Shown here: in pieces, positions 7,874-15,924 of the stretch
How positions within the stretch are numbered: position 1 is the stretch's first letter
Layout of the letters: each line of letters starts with the position of its first letter
Assembly: GCF_014205215.1 (NCBI RefSeq)
Contig: NZ_JACHNC010000001.1
Span: 9,172,501-9,236,500, forward strand
DNA from: Actinoplanes lobatus
GTDB taxonomy: Bacteria > Actinomycetota > Actinomycetes > Mycobacteriales > Micromonosporaceae
Direction of reading: 5' to 3'
DNA length: 64,000 nucleotides
Program-made: the position numbers and the translations under genes
The notes under the pieces: generated by a model
What the model was told of the DNA's origin: nothing
The model's input: the letters and a program-made list of their open reading frames with translations, nothing else
Database searches by the model: none

Positions 7874-10621
7874 TTAGGCCGGGACGGTCGCGTCCCGCTG
7901 TCCCGGGGTTGAGGCCCGCTGTTGCGGGGCCAGCGCCCGGCGAGCCCAGGCGCGGACGTCGGCGTCCGGATCGTCGGCGGCGGCCCGCAGGGCGGCGGCC
8001 ACGTCCGGTCGGCCGGGCCAGCCGCCGAGGGAGCGGACGGCGGCCTTGCGGACGTCGAGGTTGTCGTCGCGGGCGGCGCCGGCCAGGGCCGGGGCGGCGA
8101 CGTCCGGCTCGGCGGCGGCCAGGCCCTTGGCGGCGCCCTCGCGCACCTGCCATGCCGGGTCGCCGAGCGCGGCGCCCTCGCGCACCTGCCATGCCGGGTC
8201 GCCGAGCGCGGCGACCGCGGTGGCGGCGAGCGGCGGCGGGCAGCCGATGCCGGCGGCCGCGGCCAGTGCGGCCGCCCGGACCAGCACGTCGTCGTCGCCG
8301 GTGAGCCGATGCAGGGTGGCGGCGGCGGCCGGGTCACCGACCGTGCCGAGGCCGTGCGCGGCCGCCACCCGCACCTCGCGGGCCGGGTCGAGGGCGGCCG
8401 CGGCGAGACCGCCGACGTCGTCGCGGCGGACCAGACCGCGGACGGCCTGGAGACGGACCGCCACGTCGACGTCCTCGGCGGCGGCCCGGAAGTCGGCGGG
8501 AGTGCCCAGATCGATGATCCGCAGGAGCTCGATCACGATCTCGCGGACCGCGGTGTCGGTGCTCGCGTAGCCGGCCCGCAGCCGCCCGGCCAGGTCCTCG
8601 GTGGCGGGCAGGACGTCGGCGAGTTCCCGCAGGCCGGTCACCGCGGCGGCGCGCACCGTGCGGTCGGGGTCGGCGAGGGCGCCGACCAGGGCGTCGGCCA
8701 CTCCGGGCGGGGCGACCTCGGTGAGCGTCGCGACGGCGGTACGGCGTACGCCCGCGTCGGCGTCGTCGAGGTACTGGGCGAAAGCGGTCAGGGCGGGTTC
8801 CTGTTCGGCGAGCGCGAGGACGGCCACGATGCGTGCGGCCGCCGCGGTCGAGGTGCTCTCACCCGTACGATCGACGGTTTTGTGCAGTGCGGTGGCGCCG
8901 AATCGCCGGGGCTCGGAAACGGGGGTTTCGGCGGGGCCCGGCGGGGGCTGGAATCCGTCGACCGGGAACAGGTATTCGGCGACCGGCCGTTTGACGAATT
9001 CCATCTCACCGGCGGCGTCGCGGCGCAGATTGAGGTGGTAGAGCCATTCGTCGTCGTCACGGGACGGGTGGTCGGCGCGGTCGTGGTAGAGGCCCCAGCG
9101 GCTCTCGGTGCGCACGAGGGAGGCGCGGGCGGCCATCTCGGCGCAGTCGCGGATGAAACTGACCTCCACGCAGCGCATGAGCTCGTGCGGGGTGCGGCCG
9201 CCCATCTCGGCGATCTCGCCGGTCATCCGGTGGAACGTCTCGACGGCGATCTCGAGTTTGGCGGCCGATTTCGGCGGCGCCACATAGTCGTTGACGAAGC
9301 GGCGCAGCTTGTATTCGACCTGCTGCTGGGGCGGCCCGTCGGGGTGCTCCAGCGGGCGATAGATGAGTTCCCGGGCAGCCTCGATCTGATCTTCGGGGAG
9401 AACCGCCGCGTGAGCGCCGAGACCGGCCGCATGCGTCCCGGCCAAATCCCCGTAGACGAACGCCCCGATCATGTAGTTGTGCGGCACACACGCCAGATCC
9501 CCGGCCGCATAGAGGCCCGGAACCGTGGTCGCCCCGTTCTCGTCGACCCACACCCCCGACGCGGAATGCCCGCCGCACAACCCGATCTCGGAGATGTGCA
9601 TCTCGATGTCATGGGTGCGGTAATCGTGGCCGCGCCCGGCGTGGAACGTCCCCCGCGACGGCCGTTCGGTGGAGTGCAGAATGCCCTCCACGGTGGCGAT
9701 CGTCTCGTCCGGCAGATGGCTGAGCTTCAGATAGATCGGCCCGCGGTCGGAGTCGAGTTCCCGGGCCACCTCGGACATCATCTGCCCGGACCAGTAGTCG
9801 CAGTCGACGAACCGTTCGCCCCGGTTGTTGACCTGATAGCCGCCGAACGGATTGGCCACATAGGCGCAGGCCGGCCCGTTGTAATCCTTGATCAGCGGGT
9901 TGATCTGGAAGCATTCGATCCCGGACAGCTCCGCCCCGGCGTGGTAGGCCATGGCGTACCCGTCGCCGGCGTTGGTCGGGTTCTCGTAGGTGCCGTAGAG
10001 GTAGCCGCTGGCCGGCAGGCCGAGCCGACCGCACGCGCCGGTGGCCAGGACGACGGCGTTCGCGGTCACGGTGACGAACTCGCCGCTGCGGGTGTCGAAC
10101 CCGGCCGCGCCGACCGCCCGGCCCTCATGGGTGAGGACCCGGACCGGCATGACCCGGTTCTCGATCTGGATCCGCTCCCGGTTGTGGCGGCTGCGCAGCA
10201 CCCGGTAGAGGACCTTCTTGATGTCGCGGCCCTCCGGCATCGGCAGCACGTACCGGCCGGAGCGGTGCACCTGGCGGACCGCGTACTCGCCGTACTCGTC
10301 CTTCTCGAACTTGACGCCGTACCTCTCCAGCCGTTGCACCATGGCGTGGCCGCGGACCGCGGTCTGGTGGACGGTGCGCTGGTTGACGATGCCGTCGTTG
10401 GCGCGGGTGATCTCGCGGACGTAGTCCTCGGGGGTGGCCTTGCCCGGGATGACCGCGTTGTTGACGCCGTCCATGCCCATGGCCAGCGCCCCGGAGTGCC
10501 GGACGTGCGCCTTCTCCAGCAGCAGGACGTTCGCGCCGGCTTCCGCGGCGGACAGCGCGGCCATGGTGCCGGCCGTGCCGCCGCCGATGACCAGCACGTC
10601 GGTGGTGAGGTGGCGGGTCAC
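7874..10621 (-). CDS. AprA/fumarate-reductase-like flavoprotein fused to HEAT repeats
   Basis: A 915-residue fusion. Residues 1 to about 560 are a succinate dehydrogenase/fumarate reductase-type flavoprotein. They carry the FAD motif VLVIGGGTAGTMAALSAA, a SGALAMGMDGVNNA segment typical of adenylylsulfate-reductase-like members, GLCGGHSASGVWVDENG, and the late FAD motif GLYAAGDLACVPHN. After a proline-rich joint, about residues 590-890 are alanine-rich HEAT/PBS-lyase-like repeats (DPDRTVRAAAVTGL, DPAREVRVAAAHGL and others). The start ATG overlaps the ATPase stop (ATGA). The partner 2x[4Fe-4S] ferredoxin is first in the same operon, as in AprAB. The substrate is unknown. A perfect 39-bp tandem duplication lies inside one HEAT unit. 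Confidence 0.85.
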   Translation of the reverse strand: MTRHLTTDVLVIGGGTAGTMAALSAAEAGANVLLLEKAHVRHSGALAMGMDGVNNAVIPGKATPEDYVREITRANDGIVNQRTVHQTAVRGHAMVQRLERYGVKFEKDEYGEYAVRQVHRSGRYVLPMPEGRDIKKVLYRVLRSRHNRERIQIENRVMPVRVLTHEGRAVGAAGFDTRSGEFVTVTANAVVLATGACGRLGLPASGYLYGTYENPTNAGDGYAMAYHAGAELSGIECFQINPLIKDYNGPACAYVANPFGGYQVNNRGERFVDCDYWSGQMMSEVARELDSDRGPIYLKLSHLPDETIATVEGILHSTERPSRGTFHAGRGHDYRTHDIEMHISEIGLCGGHSASGVWVDENGATTVPGLYAAGDLACVPHNYMIGAFVYGDLAGTHAAGLGAHAAVLPEDQIEAARELIYRPLEHPDGPPQQQVEYKLRRFVNDYVAPPKSAAKLEIAVETFHRMTGEIAEMGGRTPHELMRCVEVSFIRDCAEMAARASLVRTESRWGLYHDRADHPSRDDDEWLYHLNLRRDAAGEMEFVKRPVAEYLFPVDGFQPPPGPAETPVSEPRRFGATALHKTVDRTGESTSTAAAARIVAVLALAEQEPALTAFAQYLDDADAGVRRTAVATLTEVAPPGVADALVGALADPDRTVRAAAVTGLRELADVLPATEDLAGRLRAGYASTDTAVREIVIELLRIIDLGTPADFRAAAEDVDVAVRLQAVRGLVRRDDVGGLAAAALDPAREVRVAAAHGLGTVGDPAAAATLHRLTGDDDVLVRAAALAAAAGIGCPPPLAATAVAALGDPAWQVREGAALGDPAWQVREGAAKGLAAAEPDVAAPALAGAARDDNLDVRKAAVRSLGGWPGRPDVAAALRAAADDPDADVRAWARRALAPQQRASTPGQRDATVPA
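8132..8209. repeat. Exact 39-bp tandem duplication within the HEAT-repeat coding region
   Basis: Two identical 39-base copies, 8132-8170 and 8171-8209, stand head to tail. In the minus-strand gene each encodes 13 residues (ALGDPAWQVREGA read twice), so the frame is preserved. Absence of any mismatch points to a recent slippage event. It lengthens one HEAT unit by about a third of a normal repeat. Confidence 0.95.
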
Positions 10622-11346
10622 GTGAGGCTCCTCAGGATCTCTTCGCGGGCCGCGCGGACCACGGGGGTGCCGCGGGTCGCCGGATCACGGGGTTCGGGGA
10701 CGTCGATCAGGGTGCGCACGCCGTCCGGGCCGAGGACCGCGACCCGGTCGCCGAGGTAGAGCGCCTCGTCGACGTCGTGGGTGATGAAGACGACGGTGGC
10801 CGGGGTGGTCCGCAGCACCTCGACGAGCAGCCGCTGCATGGCGGCGCGGGTCTGCGCGTCCAGCGCCCCGAACGGCTCGTCCATCAGGATCGCCTTCGGC
10901 TCACCGGCCAGCGTGCGGGCCAGCTGCACCCGCTGGCGCATGCCGCCGGACAGCTTGCCGGGCCGCCGGTCGCCGTGATCGGCGAGCCCGACCTGGGCGA
11001 GCCAGTGGTCGGCCAGGCGGCGGCGTTCGCCGCGCGGCACCCGGCGGATGGCCAGCGGCAGCTCCACGTTGCGGCGGGCGCTGCGCCACGGGAGCAGGGC
11101 GTCGTCCTGGAAGACCAGCGCCCGGTCCGGGGACGGGCCGGTGATCGGGGCGCCGTCGGCGAGCAGGGCGCCGCCGCGGACCGGGAGCAGGCCGGCCAGG
11201 CTGCGCAGCAGGGTGGACTTGCCGCAGCCGGAGGCGCCGACCACGACCAGCACCTCGCCGGGGCGGATGTCGAGGTCGATGCCGTGCACCACGGTCTCGT
11301 CGCCGTGCCCGAGGCTCACGCCGTTGATGTGGAAGGCGAGGCTCAC
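10618..11346 (-). CDS. ABC transporter ATPase, nitrate/sulfonate/taurine type
   Basis: A 242-residue ATP-binding subunit of the SsuB/TauB/NrtD family. It has Walker A GASGCGKST (about 37-45), Q-loop VFQDDALLPW, signature LSGGMRQRVQLART, Walker B ILMDEPFGALD and the H-loop THDVDEA. It energises uptake through the permease encoded just upstream; the ATG and stop codons of both neighbours overlap by 4 bases. Family members import sulfonates, taurine, nitrate, bicarbonate or thiamine precursors; the sequence alone does not say which. The Q-loop and D-loop are intact, so it should be active. Confidence 0.92.
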   Translation of the reverse strand: MSLAFHINGVSLGHGDETVVHGIDLDIRPGEVLVVVGASGCGKSTLLRSLAGLLPVRGGALLADGAPITGPSPDRALVFQDDALLPWRSARRNVELPLAIRRVPRGERRRLADHWLAQVGLADHGDRRPGKLSGGMRQRVQLARTLAGEPKAILMDEPFGALDAQTRAAMQRLLVEVLRTTPATVVFITHDVDEALYLGDRVAVLGPDGVRTLIDVPEPRDPATRGTPVVRAAREEILRSLT

Positions 11347-12167
11347 CGGTCCCCCACCACCTTGCGGCCGAGCAGTTCGACGGCGCCCGCGGTGGCGAAG
11401 CCGAGCACCCCGATGGTGATCATCCCGACCAGCACGGCCGGGTAGTCGACGATCGTGTAGGCGTGCCAGGTGCGGTACCCGACGCCGTAGTCACCGGAGA
11501 TCATCTCGGCGGAGATGACGCAGATCCAGGCCACGCCCATGCCGACCGACAGGCCACCGAACACGCCCGGCAGGGCACCGGGCAGCACCACGCTGAGCAG
11601 CACCCGCCAGCGCCCGCCGCCCATCGTGCGGACGGCGTCCTCCCACACCGTCGGCAGCGCGCGGACCGCGTGCCGGGTGCTGACCAGGATCGGGAAGAAC
11701 GCCGCGGTGAAGGTGATGAACACGATGCCCTGCTCGTTCTCCGGGAACAGCAGGATCGCCACCGGCACCAGGGCGATCGCCGGGATCGGCCGGACCACCT
11801 CGAACAGCGGTTGCAGCAGGTCGGACAGCAGCCGGGAACGGGCCACCGCGATACCGGCGGCGATCCCGGCGACCGCGGCCAGGGCGAACCCGGTGAGAAT
11901 CCGGACCAGGCTCTGCGCGATGTCCAGGTAGTACAGCGGGTCCCGCAGCAGCAGGCCGAGCTGCCCGGCCACCTCGACCGGCGTGGGCAGCCGGTCGAAG
12001 CGGATCCACAGGGTGGCGTCGGTGACGGTCAGCCACTGCCACACCAGCAGGGCGGTCAGCAGCGAGGCGGCGCGGATCAGCCAGCGGTTCACCCGGCGGC
12101 CTCGCTGCCGCTTCGGCCCGGTCCCGGCGCGGGCTTCCCGGGACGGCGCGGCGAGGGTGGTGGTCAT
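11343..12167 (-). CDS. ABC transporter permease, SsuC/TauC-like
   Basis: A 274-residue inner-membrane permease with a basic N-terminal stretch (GPKRQRGRRVNRW) and six predicted membrane helices. The BPD_transp_1 EAA loop is visible as EDAVRTMGGGRWRVLLSVVLPGALPG. This is the membrane channel for the solute captured by the lipoprotein at 12164-13513 and driven by the ATPase at 10618-11346. The ATG at 12167 overlaps the stop of the binding-protein gene (ATGA), which fixes the start despite a longer open frame upstream. Confidence 0.92.
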   Translation of the reverse strand: MTTTLAAPSREARAGTGPKRQRGRRVNRWLIRAASLLTALLVWQWLTVTDATLWIRFDRLPTPVEVAGQLGLLLRDPLYYLDIAQSLVRILTGFALAAVAGIAAGIAVARSRLLSDLLQPLFEVVRPIPAIALVPVAILLFPENEQGIVFITFTAAFFPILVSTRHAVRALPTVWEDAVRTMGGGRWRVLLSVVLPGALPGVFGGLSVGMGVAWICVISAEMISGDYGVGYRTWHAYTIVDYPAVLVGMITIGVLGFATAGAVELLGRKVVGDR

Positions 12168-13513
12168 GCCTCGTTCACGGCCTTCTCGTACGCGAGGACG
12201 CGCGACCCCGGGTGGGCGGTGTTGTAGGCCAGGGCCGCGGCCCCGGTGACGAACGGCAGGAAGCGGTCGCCGTCGCGTACCCAGGTGCTGCGGTCGGCGA
12301 ACCAGCGGGTGCCGGTGCCGGCGTCCGGCACGTACGCGGCCCGGATCTTCCTGCCGGCCGTCGTCGCGGCCTTCACCGCCTTCAGCAGGCAGGTGGGGTC
12401 GGCCGCGGCGTGCGTGCTCGTCTCCCCGTCGAGCCACAGCTCACCGGCGAGCGCCCGGTCCCCGACCGGCTTCCCGCAGATCGCGTCGGTGCCGCTGAGC
12501 ACCGCCCCGGGAGTGCCGCCCGCCGCGACCAGGGTGTCGTCGACGAACGCGTCCAGGTCGATGTCCTGGAGCACCCCGATCGACTTGAGGAACGGCACGT
12601 CCTGGCCCAGGGCGGCACGCAGCTCGGACGTGATCGGCAGGTCGAAGGTGGCGATGCCGTTCGCGCCGTTGTAGAGGTAGACCACCTCGGCCGGCAGCCC
12701 GGTCGCCTTCGCGACGATCTCGGCGGCTTCCAGGGGGTGCTGCCAGAGGAACTCGGTGGCGTCCTGCTGGGCCGCCAGGAAGGCCTTCACGACGTCCGGG
12801 TTCTCGTCGGCCCAGGACTCGCGGACAACGGTCCCGTGCAGGGTGGGCACACCGAGCGCGCCGCCGTCGTAGAGGACGGTCGCCTCGCCACGGTGCACGA
12901 GCAGGCCGGGCCAGGCGACGAACTGCGACAGCGCGTCGACGTTGCCGGACTGGAGGGCGGAGGCGCCGACGGGTGGCTGCTGGTTCTCCACCTTGACGTC
13001 GGTGTCCTTCAGGCCTTCCCTACGCAGCGCCTGCACGAGCAGCCCGTGCGCGGCCGAGCCGACGCTGGTGGAGACGACCCTGCCCTTCAGGTCTTTCAAA
13101 GAATCGATCTCGGCGTCGTTGGCCACCACCACGGTGTTGAGGGCGCCGCGCTGGTTGTAGCCGGTGACCGCGATCATCTTCGTCCGGGTCTGCTCCGACT
13201 GCTGGCCGCGGGCGCCGTTGATGAGCAGCGGATAGTCACCCATCGAGCCGATGTCGATCTTCCCGGCCATCATCTGGGCGGTGATCGGGGCGCCGGTGTC
13301 GTAGTCCTGCCAGACGACCTGGTAGCCGTCGCCGAGCCGCTTCTCCAGGAAACCCTGGGCGCGCAGCAGCGTGCCGGCGGTGACCGTGTTGATGGTCTTG
13401 GACTGGTAACCGACGACCACCTGTTCGGCGCCTTCGGCCGCCGCCTGCCCGGCGACCGTGCAACCGGAGAGGCCGAGGACGACGGCCGCCGCGGCGGCGA
13501 TGCGCACCCTCAT
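12164..13513 (-). CDS. ABC substrate-binding lipoprotein with NosL-like C-terminal domain
   Basis: A 449-residue exported lipoprotein. The lipobox LSGC places the lipidated Cys at 18. Residues about 30-320 form an SsuA/NrtA/TauA-type periplasmic-binding fold (VVVGYQSKTINT, DIGSMGDYPLL, GNVDALSQFVAWPG). The extra part, about 335-449, resembles NosL, the copper-binding accessory lipoprotein of nitrous oxide reductase: a TDAICGKPV opening, a CLL motif, a TGTRWFADRSTWV segment, FVTGAAALAYNTAHPG, and a VLAYEKAV end. Only one Cys remains of the NosL CxxCGM metal site. Start ATG at 13513 overlaps the ferredoxin stop. The fusion is unusual; the NosL assignment is by pattern only. Confidence 0.85.
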   Translation of the reverse strand: MRVRIAAAAAVVLGLSGCTVAGQAAAEGAEQVVVGYQSKTINTVTAGTLLRAQGFLEKRLGDGYQVVWQDYDTGAPITAQMMAGKIDIGSMGDYPLLINGARGQQSEQTRTKMIAVTGYNQRGALNTVVVANDAEIDSLKDLKGRVVSTSVGSAAHGLLVQALRREGLKDTDVKVENQQPPVGASALQSGNVDALSQFVAWPGLLVHRGEATVLYDGGALGVPTLHGTVVRESWADENPDVVKAFLAAQQDATEFLWQHPLEAAEIVAKATGLPAEVVYLYNGANGIATFDLPITSELRAALGQDVPFLKSIGVLQDIDLDAFVDDTLVAAGGTPGAVLSGTDAICGKPVGDRALAGELWLDGETSTHAAADPTCLLKAVKAATTAGRKIRAAYVPDAGTGTRWFADRSTWVRDGDRFLPFVTGAAALAYNTAHPGSRVLAYEKAVNEA

Positions 13514-13737
13514 CGGATCAGCACCGGCATGTTGACGGTCACCGCGCCGGTCGGGCAGCGGGCCGCGCACGGGCCGCAGTACCAGCACTCGTCCACATGC
13601 ATGTACGCCTTGCTGGTCTCCGGGTCGATGGCCAGCGAGTCGAGTGGACACATGTCGACGCAGAGCGTGCACTCGTCAATACATAGACTTTTATCGATGA
13701 CTACGGGCACATCGACCCGCTGATTGACCAGCGCCAT
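13510..13737 (-). CDS. Small 2x[4Fe-4S] ferredoxin (AprB-like)
   Basis: A 75-residue ferredoxin with two complete cluster motifs: CIDECTLCVDMCP (CxxxxCxxCxxxCP spacing with an extra residue) and CWYCGPCAARCP (CxxCxxCxxxCP). It is the natural electron partner for the flavoprotein at the far end of the operon, analogous to AprB with AprA, although it lacks the AprB C-terminal tail. It is the first structural gene, 16 bp after the GntR regulator stop, and its stop overlaps the start of the binding-protein gene. Confidence 0.9.
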   Translation of the reverse strand: MALVNQRVDVPVVIDKSLCIDECTLCVDMCPLDSLAIDPETSKAYMHVDECWYCGPCAARCPTGAVTVNMPVLIR

Positions 13738-13753
13738 GGGATTCTCCTGCGAT

Positions 13754-14497
13754 TCAGAAACTGCTGATACGGCTCAGCCGGGTCACCAGGGTCAGCCGGT
13801 CCCCACGGAACCGGATCCACTCCAGATCCACCGGGCGGCCGTCGGCCAGATGGGTGACCCGTTCGATCATGAGCAGCGCGGCCCGGTCAGCGACACCGAT
13901 CAGGTCGGCGCTGTGCGGGTCGGCGTTGACCGCCTCGATACTGATGTCGGCGGTGCCCAGACTCTGCCCGGTCAGCTCCTCGATGAGCACGAACACGTCC
14001 CGCCCGGCCAGATCCTCGGCGAGCAGCGGGACACCGATGTCCTGCGGCAGATAGGTGAGATCCAGCGAGACCGGGGCGCCGTCCAGGCTGCGCACCCGCT
14101 CCAGGTAGAGGACCTGCTCACCGTCCGGGATCCGGAGCCGCTGCGCGACCACGGTGGGCGGGCGGACCAGAGCGACCGTACGCACCTCGTTGGTGATCTC
14201 ACCGTGCTCGTGCAGGGTCTCGGCGAGCCCGGCCAGGCGGTGCAGGCCGTGGGCGTACTTGGCGGTGACGACCAGGGTGCCGACGCCGGGCTGGCGCGCC
14301 ACCAGGCCCTCCGCGGCCAGCAGCCCGAGCGCCTCCCGGACGGTGTTGCGGGACGCCTCGAAGTCGTGGCAGAGCTGCGCCTCGCCGGGCAGGTGCCGAT
14401 ACGCCCCGGCGAGCACCTGATGCCGCAGCACGTCGGCGATCTGCCGCGCCCGGTCGGCGCGCCGCCACCGCGCCTCGGCCACTGCCGGTTGCCCCAT
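13754..14497 (-). CDS. GntR-family transcriptional regulator (HutC/UTRA type)
   Basis: A 247-residue regulator: an N-terminal winged helix (ADRARQIADVLRHQVLAGAY...LPGEAQLCHDFEASRNTVREALGLLAAEG, about 15-75) and a C-terminal UTRA effector domain (about 90-245, with YLERVRSLDGAPVSLDLTYLP and GRPVDLEWIRFRGDRLTL). The ATG at 14497 is chosen because GGGAGG sits 8 bases upstream; a longer reading lacks such a site. It is the leading gene of the flavoprotein/ABC operon and likely controls itself and the operon through the palindrome about 33 bp upstream. The effector is probably the transported compound or a metabolite of it. Confidence 0.85.
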   Translation of the reverse strand: MGQPAVAEARWRRADRARQIADVLRHQVLAGAYRHLPGEAQLCHDFEASRNTVREALGLLAAEGLVARQPGVGTLVVTAKYAHGLHRLAGLAETLHEHGEITNEVRTVALVRPPTVVAQRLRIPDGEQVLYLERVRSLDGAPVSLDLTYLPQDIGVPLLAEDLAGRDVFVLIEELTGQSLGTADISIEAVNADPHSADLIGVADRAALLMIERVTHLADGRPVDLEWIRFRGDRLTLVTRLSRISSF

Positions 14498-14529
14498 CTC
14501 GATCACCTCCCGCACTTCGTCGGGATAAA

Positions 14530-14546
14530 CCTATAAAGCGCATAGG
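14530..14546. promoter_or_regulatory. Putative GntR operator in the operon promoter
   Basis: The 17-base sequence CCTATAAAGCGCATAGG has perfect 5-bp arms (CCTAT/ATAGG) around a 7-base centre. It lies 33 bases upstream of the GntR start in an AT-rich patch that is otherwise rare here. Position and shape fit an autoregulatory GntR-family operator overlapping a promoter. Confidence 0.5.
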
Positions 14547-14851
14547 AAAACTGGAAGCGGTGGGTGGCTGCGCCACCTGCGCCGGGCTCGTCGCCCTCGC
14601 TGACCTGCGGTTTCGTCCGGCGAGGCGATGGTTGCGCCGGAAAACACGCCCGGATCCTGAGACGCTGCCGTTCCAGCGCCCGGGCTTGTCACTCGTGCCG
14701 GGCATTGCTCAGCCGTTCGTCGCTCGTTGTCGCCGGATCAGCCCATCGCGGTGGCGGACGATCGCCGGTTGGACGGGTGCGGCCGGGTGTCACGGGACTG
14801 GGGCCCAGCCGCCATTCCAGTCCCAGCAGCCCGGTCCGTGGAGCAGCCGCC

Positions 14852-15565
14852 ATGAGCTACCCGCCCTCGTACCAGCCGCAGCCTGGCCCCGGCTATCCGA
14901 TGCCGCCTCAGCCTCCGCAGGCCGGGTTTCCGCCGCCAAGCCCCGGCTCAGGAAAGTCTTCGGGCGGGCGCCGTGCAGTGCTGTGGCTCGCCGGCGCCGC
15001 CGCGGTGGTCACCGTCGGCCTGATAGCACTGACGGAGGACACCGGCACCACCAACATCACCCCCACAGCCACCCAAGCGGCACAGGATGATGGGGCCGCC
15101 CGGCCGCTGCAAGCACAGCCGGGCCAGGAAGAGAAGACCACCGCAACACCGGCGGAGACGTTCGGGATCCCCGTCGGGACAGCGATCGTCCACCAAGACG
15201 GCGGAGACGTCACCACCGCCGTGGTCCGGTCAGTGAAGACCCACCGGCAGGGCTGCAACAGCCTCGACGTTGATCCGAAGCAGGGCATGTACGTGGTGGT
15301 GGACGTGCTGGTCACCCAAACCAAGGGCAAGGGTTCGGTGAACCCGCTGGACTTCACGTTCGTCGCCGACGACGGCACTTCGGCGAACTCGCTGTCGAGC
15401 GTGTTCTCCGGTTGCGACGACCCGTCCCTGGACGCCACCGATCTACGGGCCGGCCAGAAACGCGCCGGGAAGATCGCCTTCGATGCGGGAATGAAGGCGG
15501 GCGCCGTCGAGTGGGCGCCCGGCGGATTCGGCGCCGACACCGTCGGATCGTGGACGACGAAATAG
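14852..15565 (+). CDS. Membrane-anchored DUF4352-like protein
   Basis: A 237-residue protein: a proline/glutamine-rich cytoplasmic N-terminus (residues 1-38, MSYPPSYQPQPGPG pattern), one membrane helix (about 43-62), a Thr/Ala-rich linker, and an extracellular immunoglobulin-like domain. In that domain QGMYVVVDVLVTQTKGKGSVNPLDFTFVADDG matches DUF4352-type proteins. Two Cys (in QGCNSLDV and FSGCDDP) may form a disulphide. The ATG at 14852 has GGAG 9 bases upstream and gives a normal proline-rich start; longer in-frame readings upstream are Arg/Ser-rich shadow sequence. Function unknown; a strong stem-loop follows 88 bp downstream. Confidence 0.8.
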   Translation: MSYPPSYQPQPGPGYPMPPQPPQAGFPPPSPGSGKSSGGRRAVLWLAGAAAVVTVGLIALTEDTGTTNITPTATQAAQDDGAARPLQAQPGQEEKTTATPAETFGIPVGTAIVHQDGGDVTTAVVRSVKTHRQGCNSLDVDPKQGMYVVVDVLVTQTKGKGSVNPLDFTFVADDGTSANSLSSVFSGCDDPSLDATDLRAGQKRAGKIAFDAGMKAGAVEWAPGGFGADTVGSWTTK

Positions 15566-15653
15566 CCTGCGATGCATCCATCCGCATCCAGCCCCGGGCC
15601 GCCCGGCTCGATCTGGCGATGTTGATGCAGCCAGACGGTTTCGGCTGTTTGGT

Positions 15654-15686
15654 GAAGCCCGGGAGCATGGCCAGCTCCCGGGCTTC
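15654..15686. terminator. Strong stem-loop after the DUF4352-like gene
   Basis: Perfect 13-bp arms GAAGCCCGGGAGC and GCTCCCGGGCTTC flank a 7-base loop. It is located between the plus-strand gene ending at 15565 and minus-strand tRNA-like sequences, so it can act in both directions. Confidence 0.65.
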
Positions 15687-15734
15687 CGCGTACCACTGAG
15701 TTGCACACGCCAGCACGTTTAAGAGCGAGGATCA

Positions 15735-15774
15735 CCCTGATGACATCCGGGTTTTGCCTTTAAACTACCGCCCC
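15735..15774 (-). pseudogene. 5' half of a tRNA-Asp-like sequence
   Basis: Reading the minus strand from 15774: a GC-rich 7-base acceptor-like strand, TA, then a D-arm GTTT-AAAGGCA-AAAC with the invariant GG. An anticodon arm follows whose loop ATGTCAT has T33 and would carry GTC (Asp); its stem has one mismatch. No T-arm or matching 3' acceptor strand follows. It looks like a truncated tRNA gene. Confidence 0.35.
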
Positions 15775-15781
15775 CCGAAAG

Positions 15782-15918
15782 CGGAGCGGGCCGGAATTGA
15801 ACCGGCATCCGGTGTCTCTGTCCTGCTCGTTCGATCTGGCGATCAGTGGTGAATGCTGACATTGGAGCGAGAATCTGAGTCTCATCCCGGCTGCCTCTGC
15901 CAGTTGGGCTACCCCCGC
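15782..15918 (-). tRNA. tRNA-like sequence with insertion, possibly Leu(CAG)-like; probably degenerate
   Basis: On the minus strand the 5' part has TAGCCCAACTGGCAGAGGCA, a D-arm common in phage and plasmid tRNAs. The loop CTCAGAT closed by TGAGA/TCTCG would give anticodon CAG. The 3' part has a textbook T-arm GCCGG-TTCAATT-CCGGC followed by a 7-base strand. Total length of about 137 bases is too long for a tRNA, and the two acceptor strands pair only partly. So this is either two merged halves or a tRNA interrupted by about 45 bases. No encoded CCA. Confidence 0.35.
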
Positions 15919-15924
15919 GGGGAA

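Noticed and set aside
7922..10759. A 945-codon plus-strand open frame opposite the flavoprotein gene
   Set aside because: It is the antisense shadow of a real, domain-supported gene; its translation is Gly/Arg/Val-rich with no domain.
15831..15843. 13-base direct repeat TCGATCTGGCGAT (also at 15608-15620) as an attachment site pair
   Set aside because: Too short and without an integrase or a bounded element between the copies.
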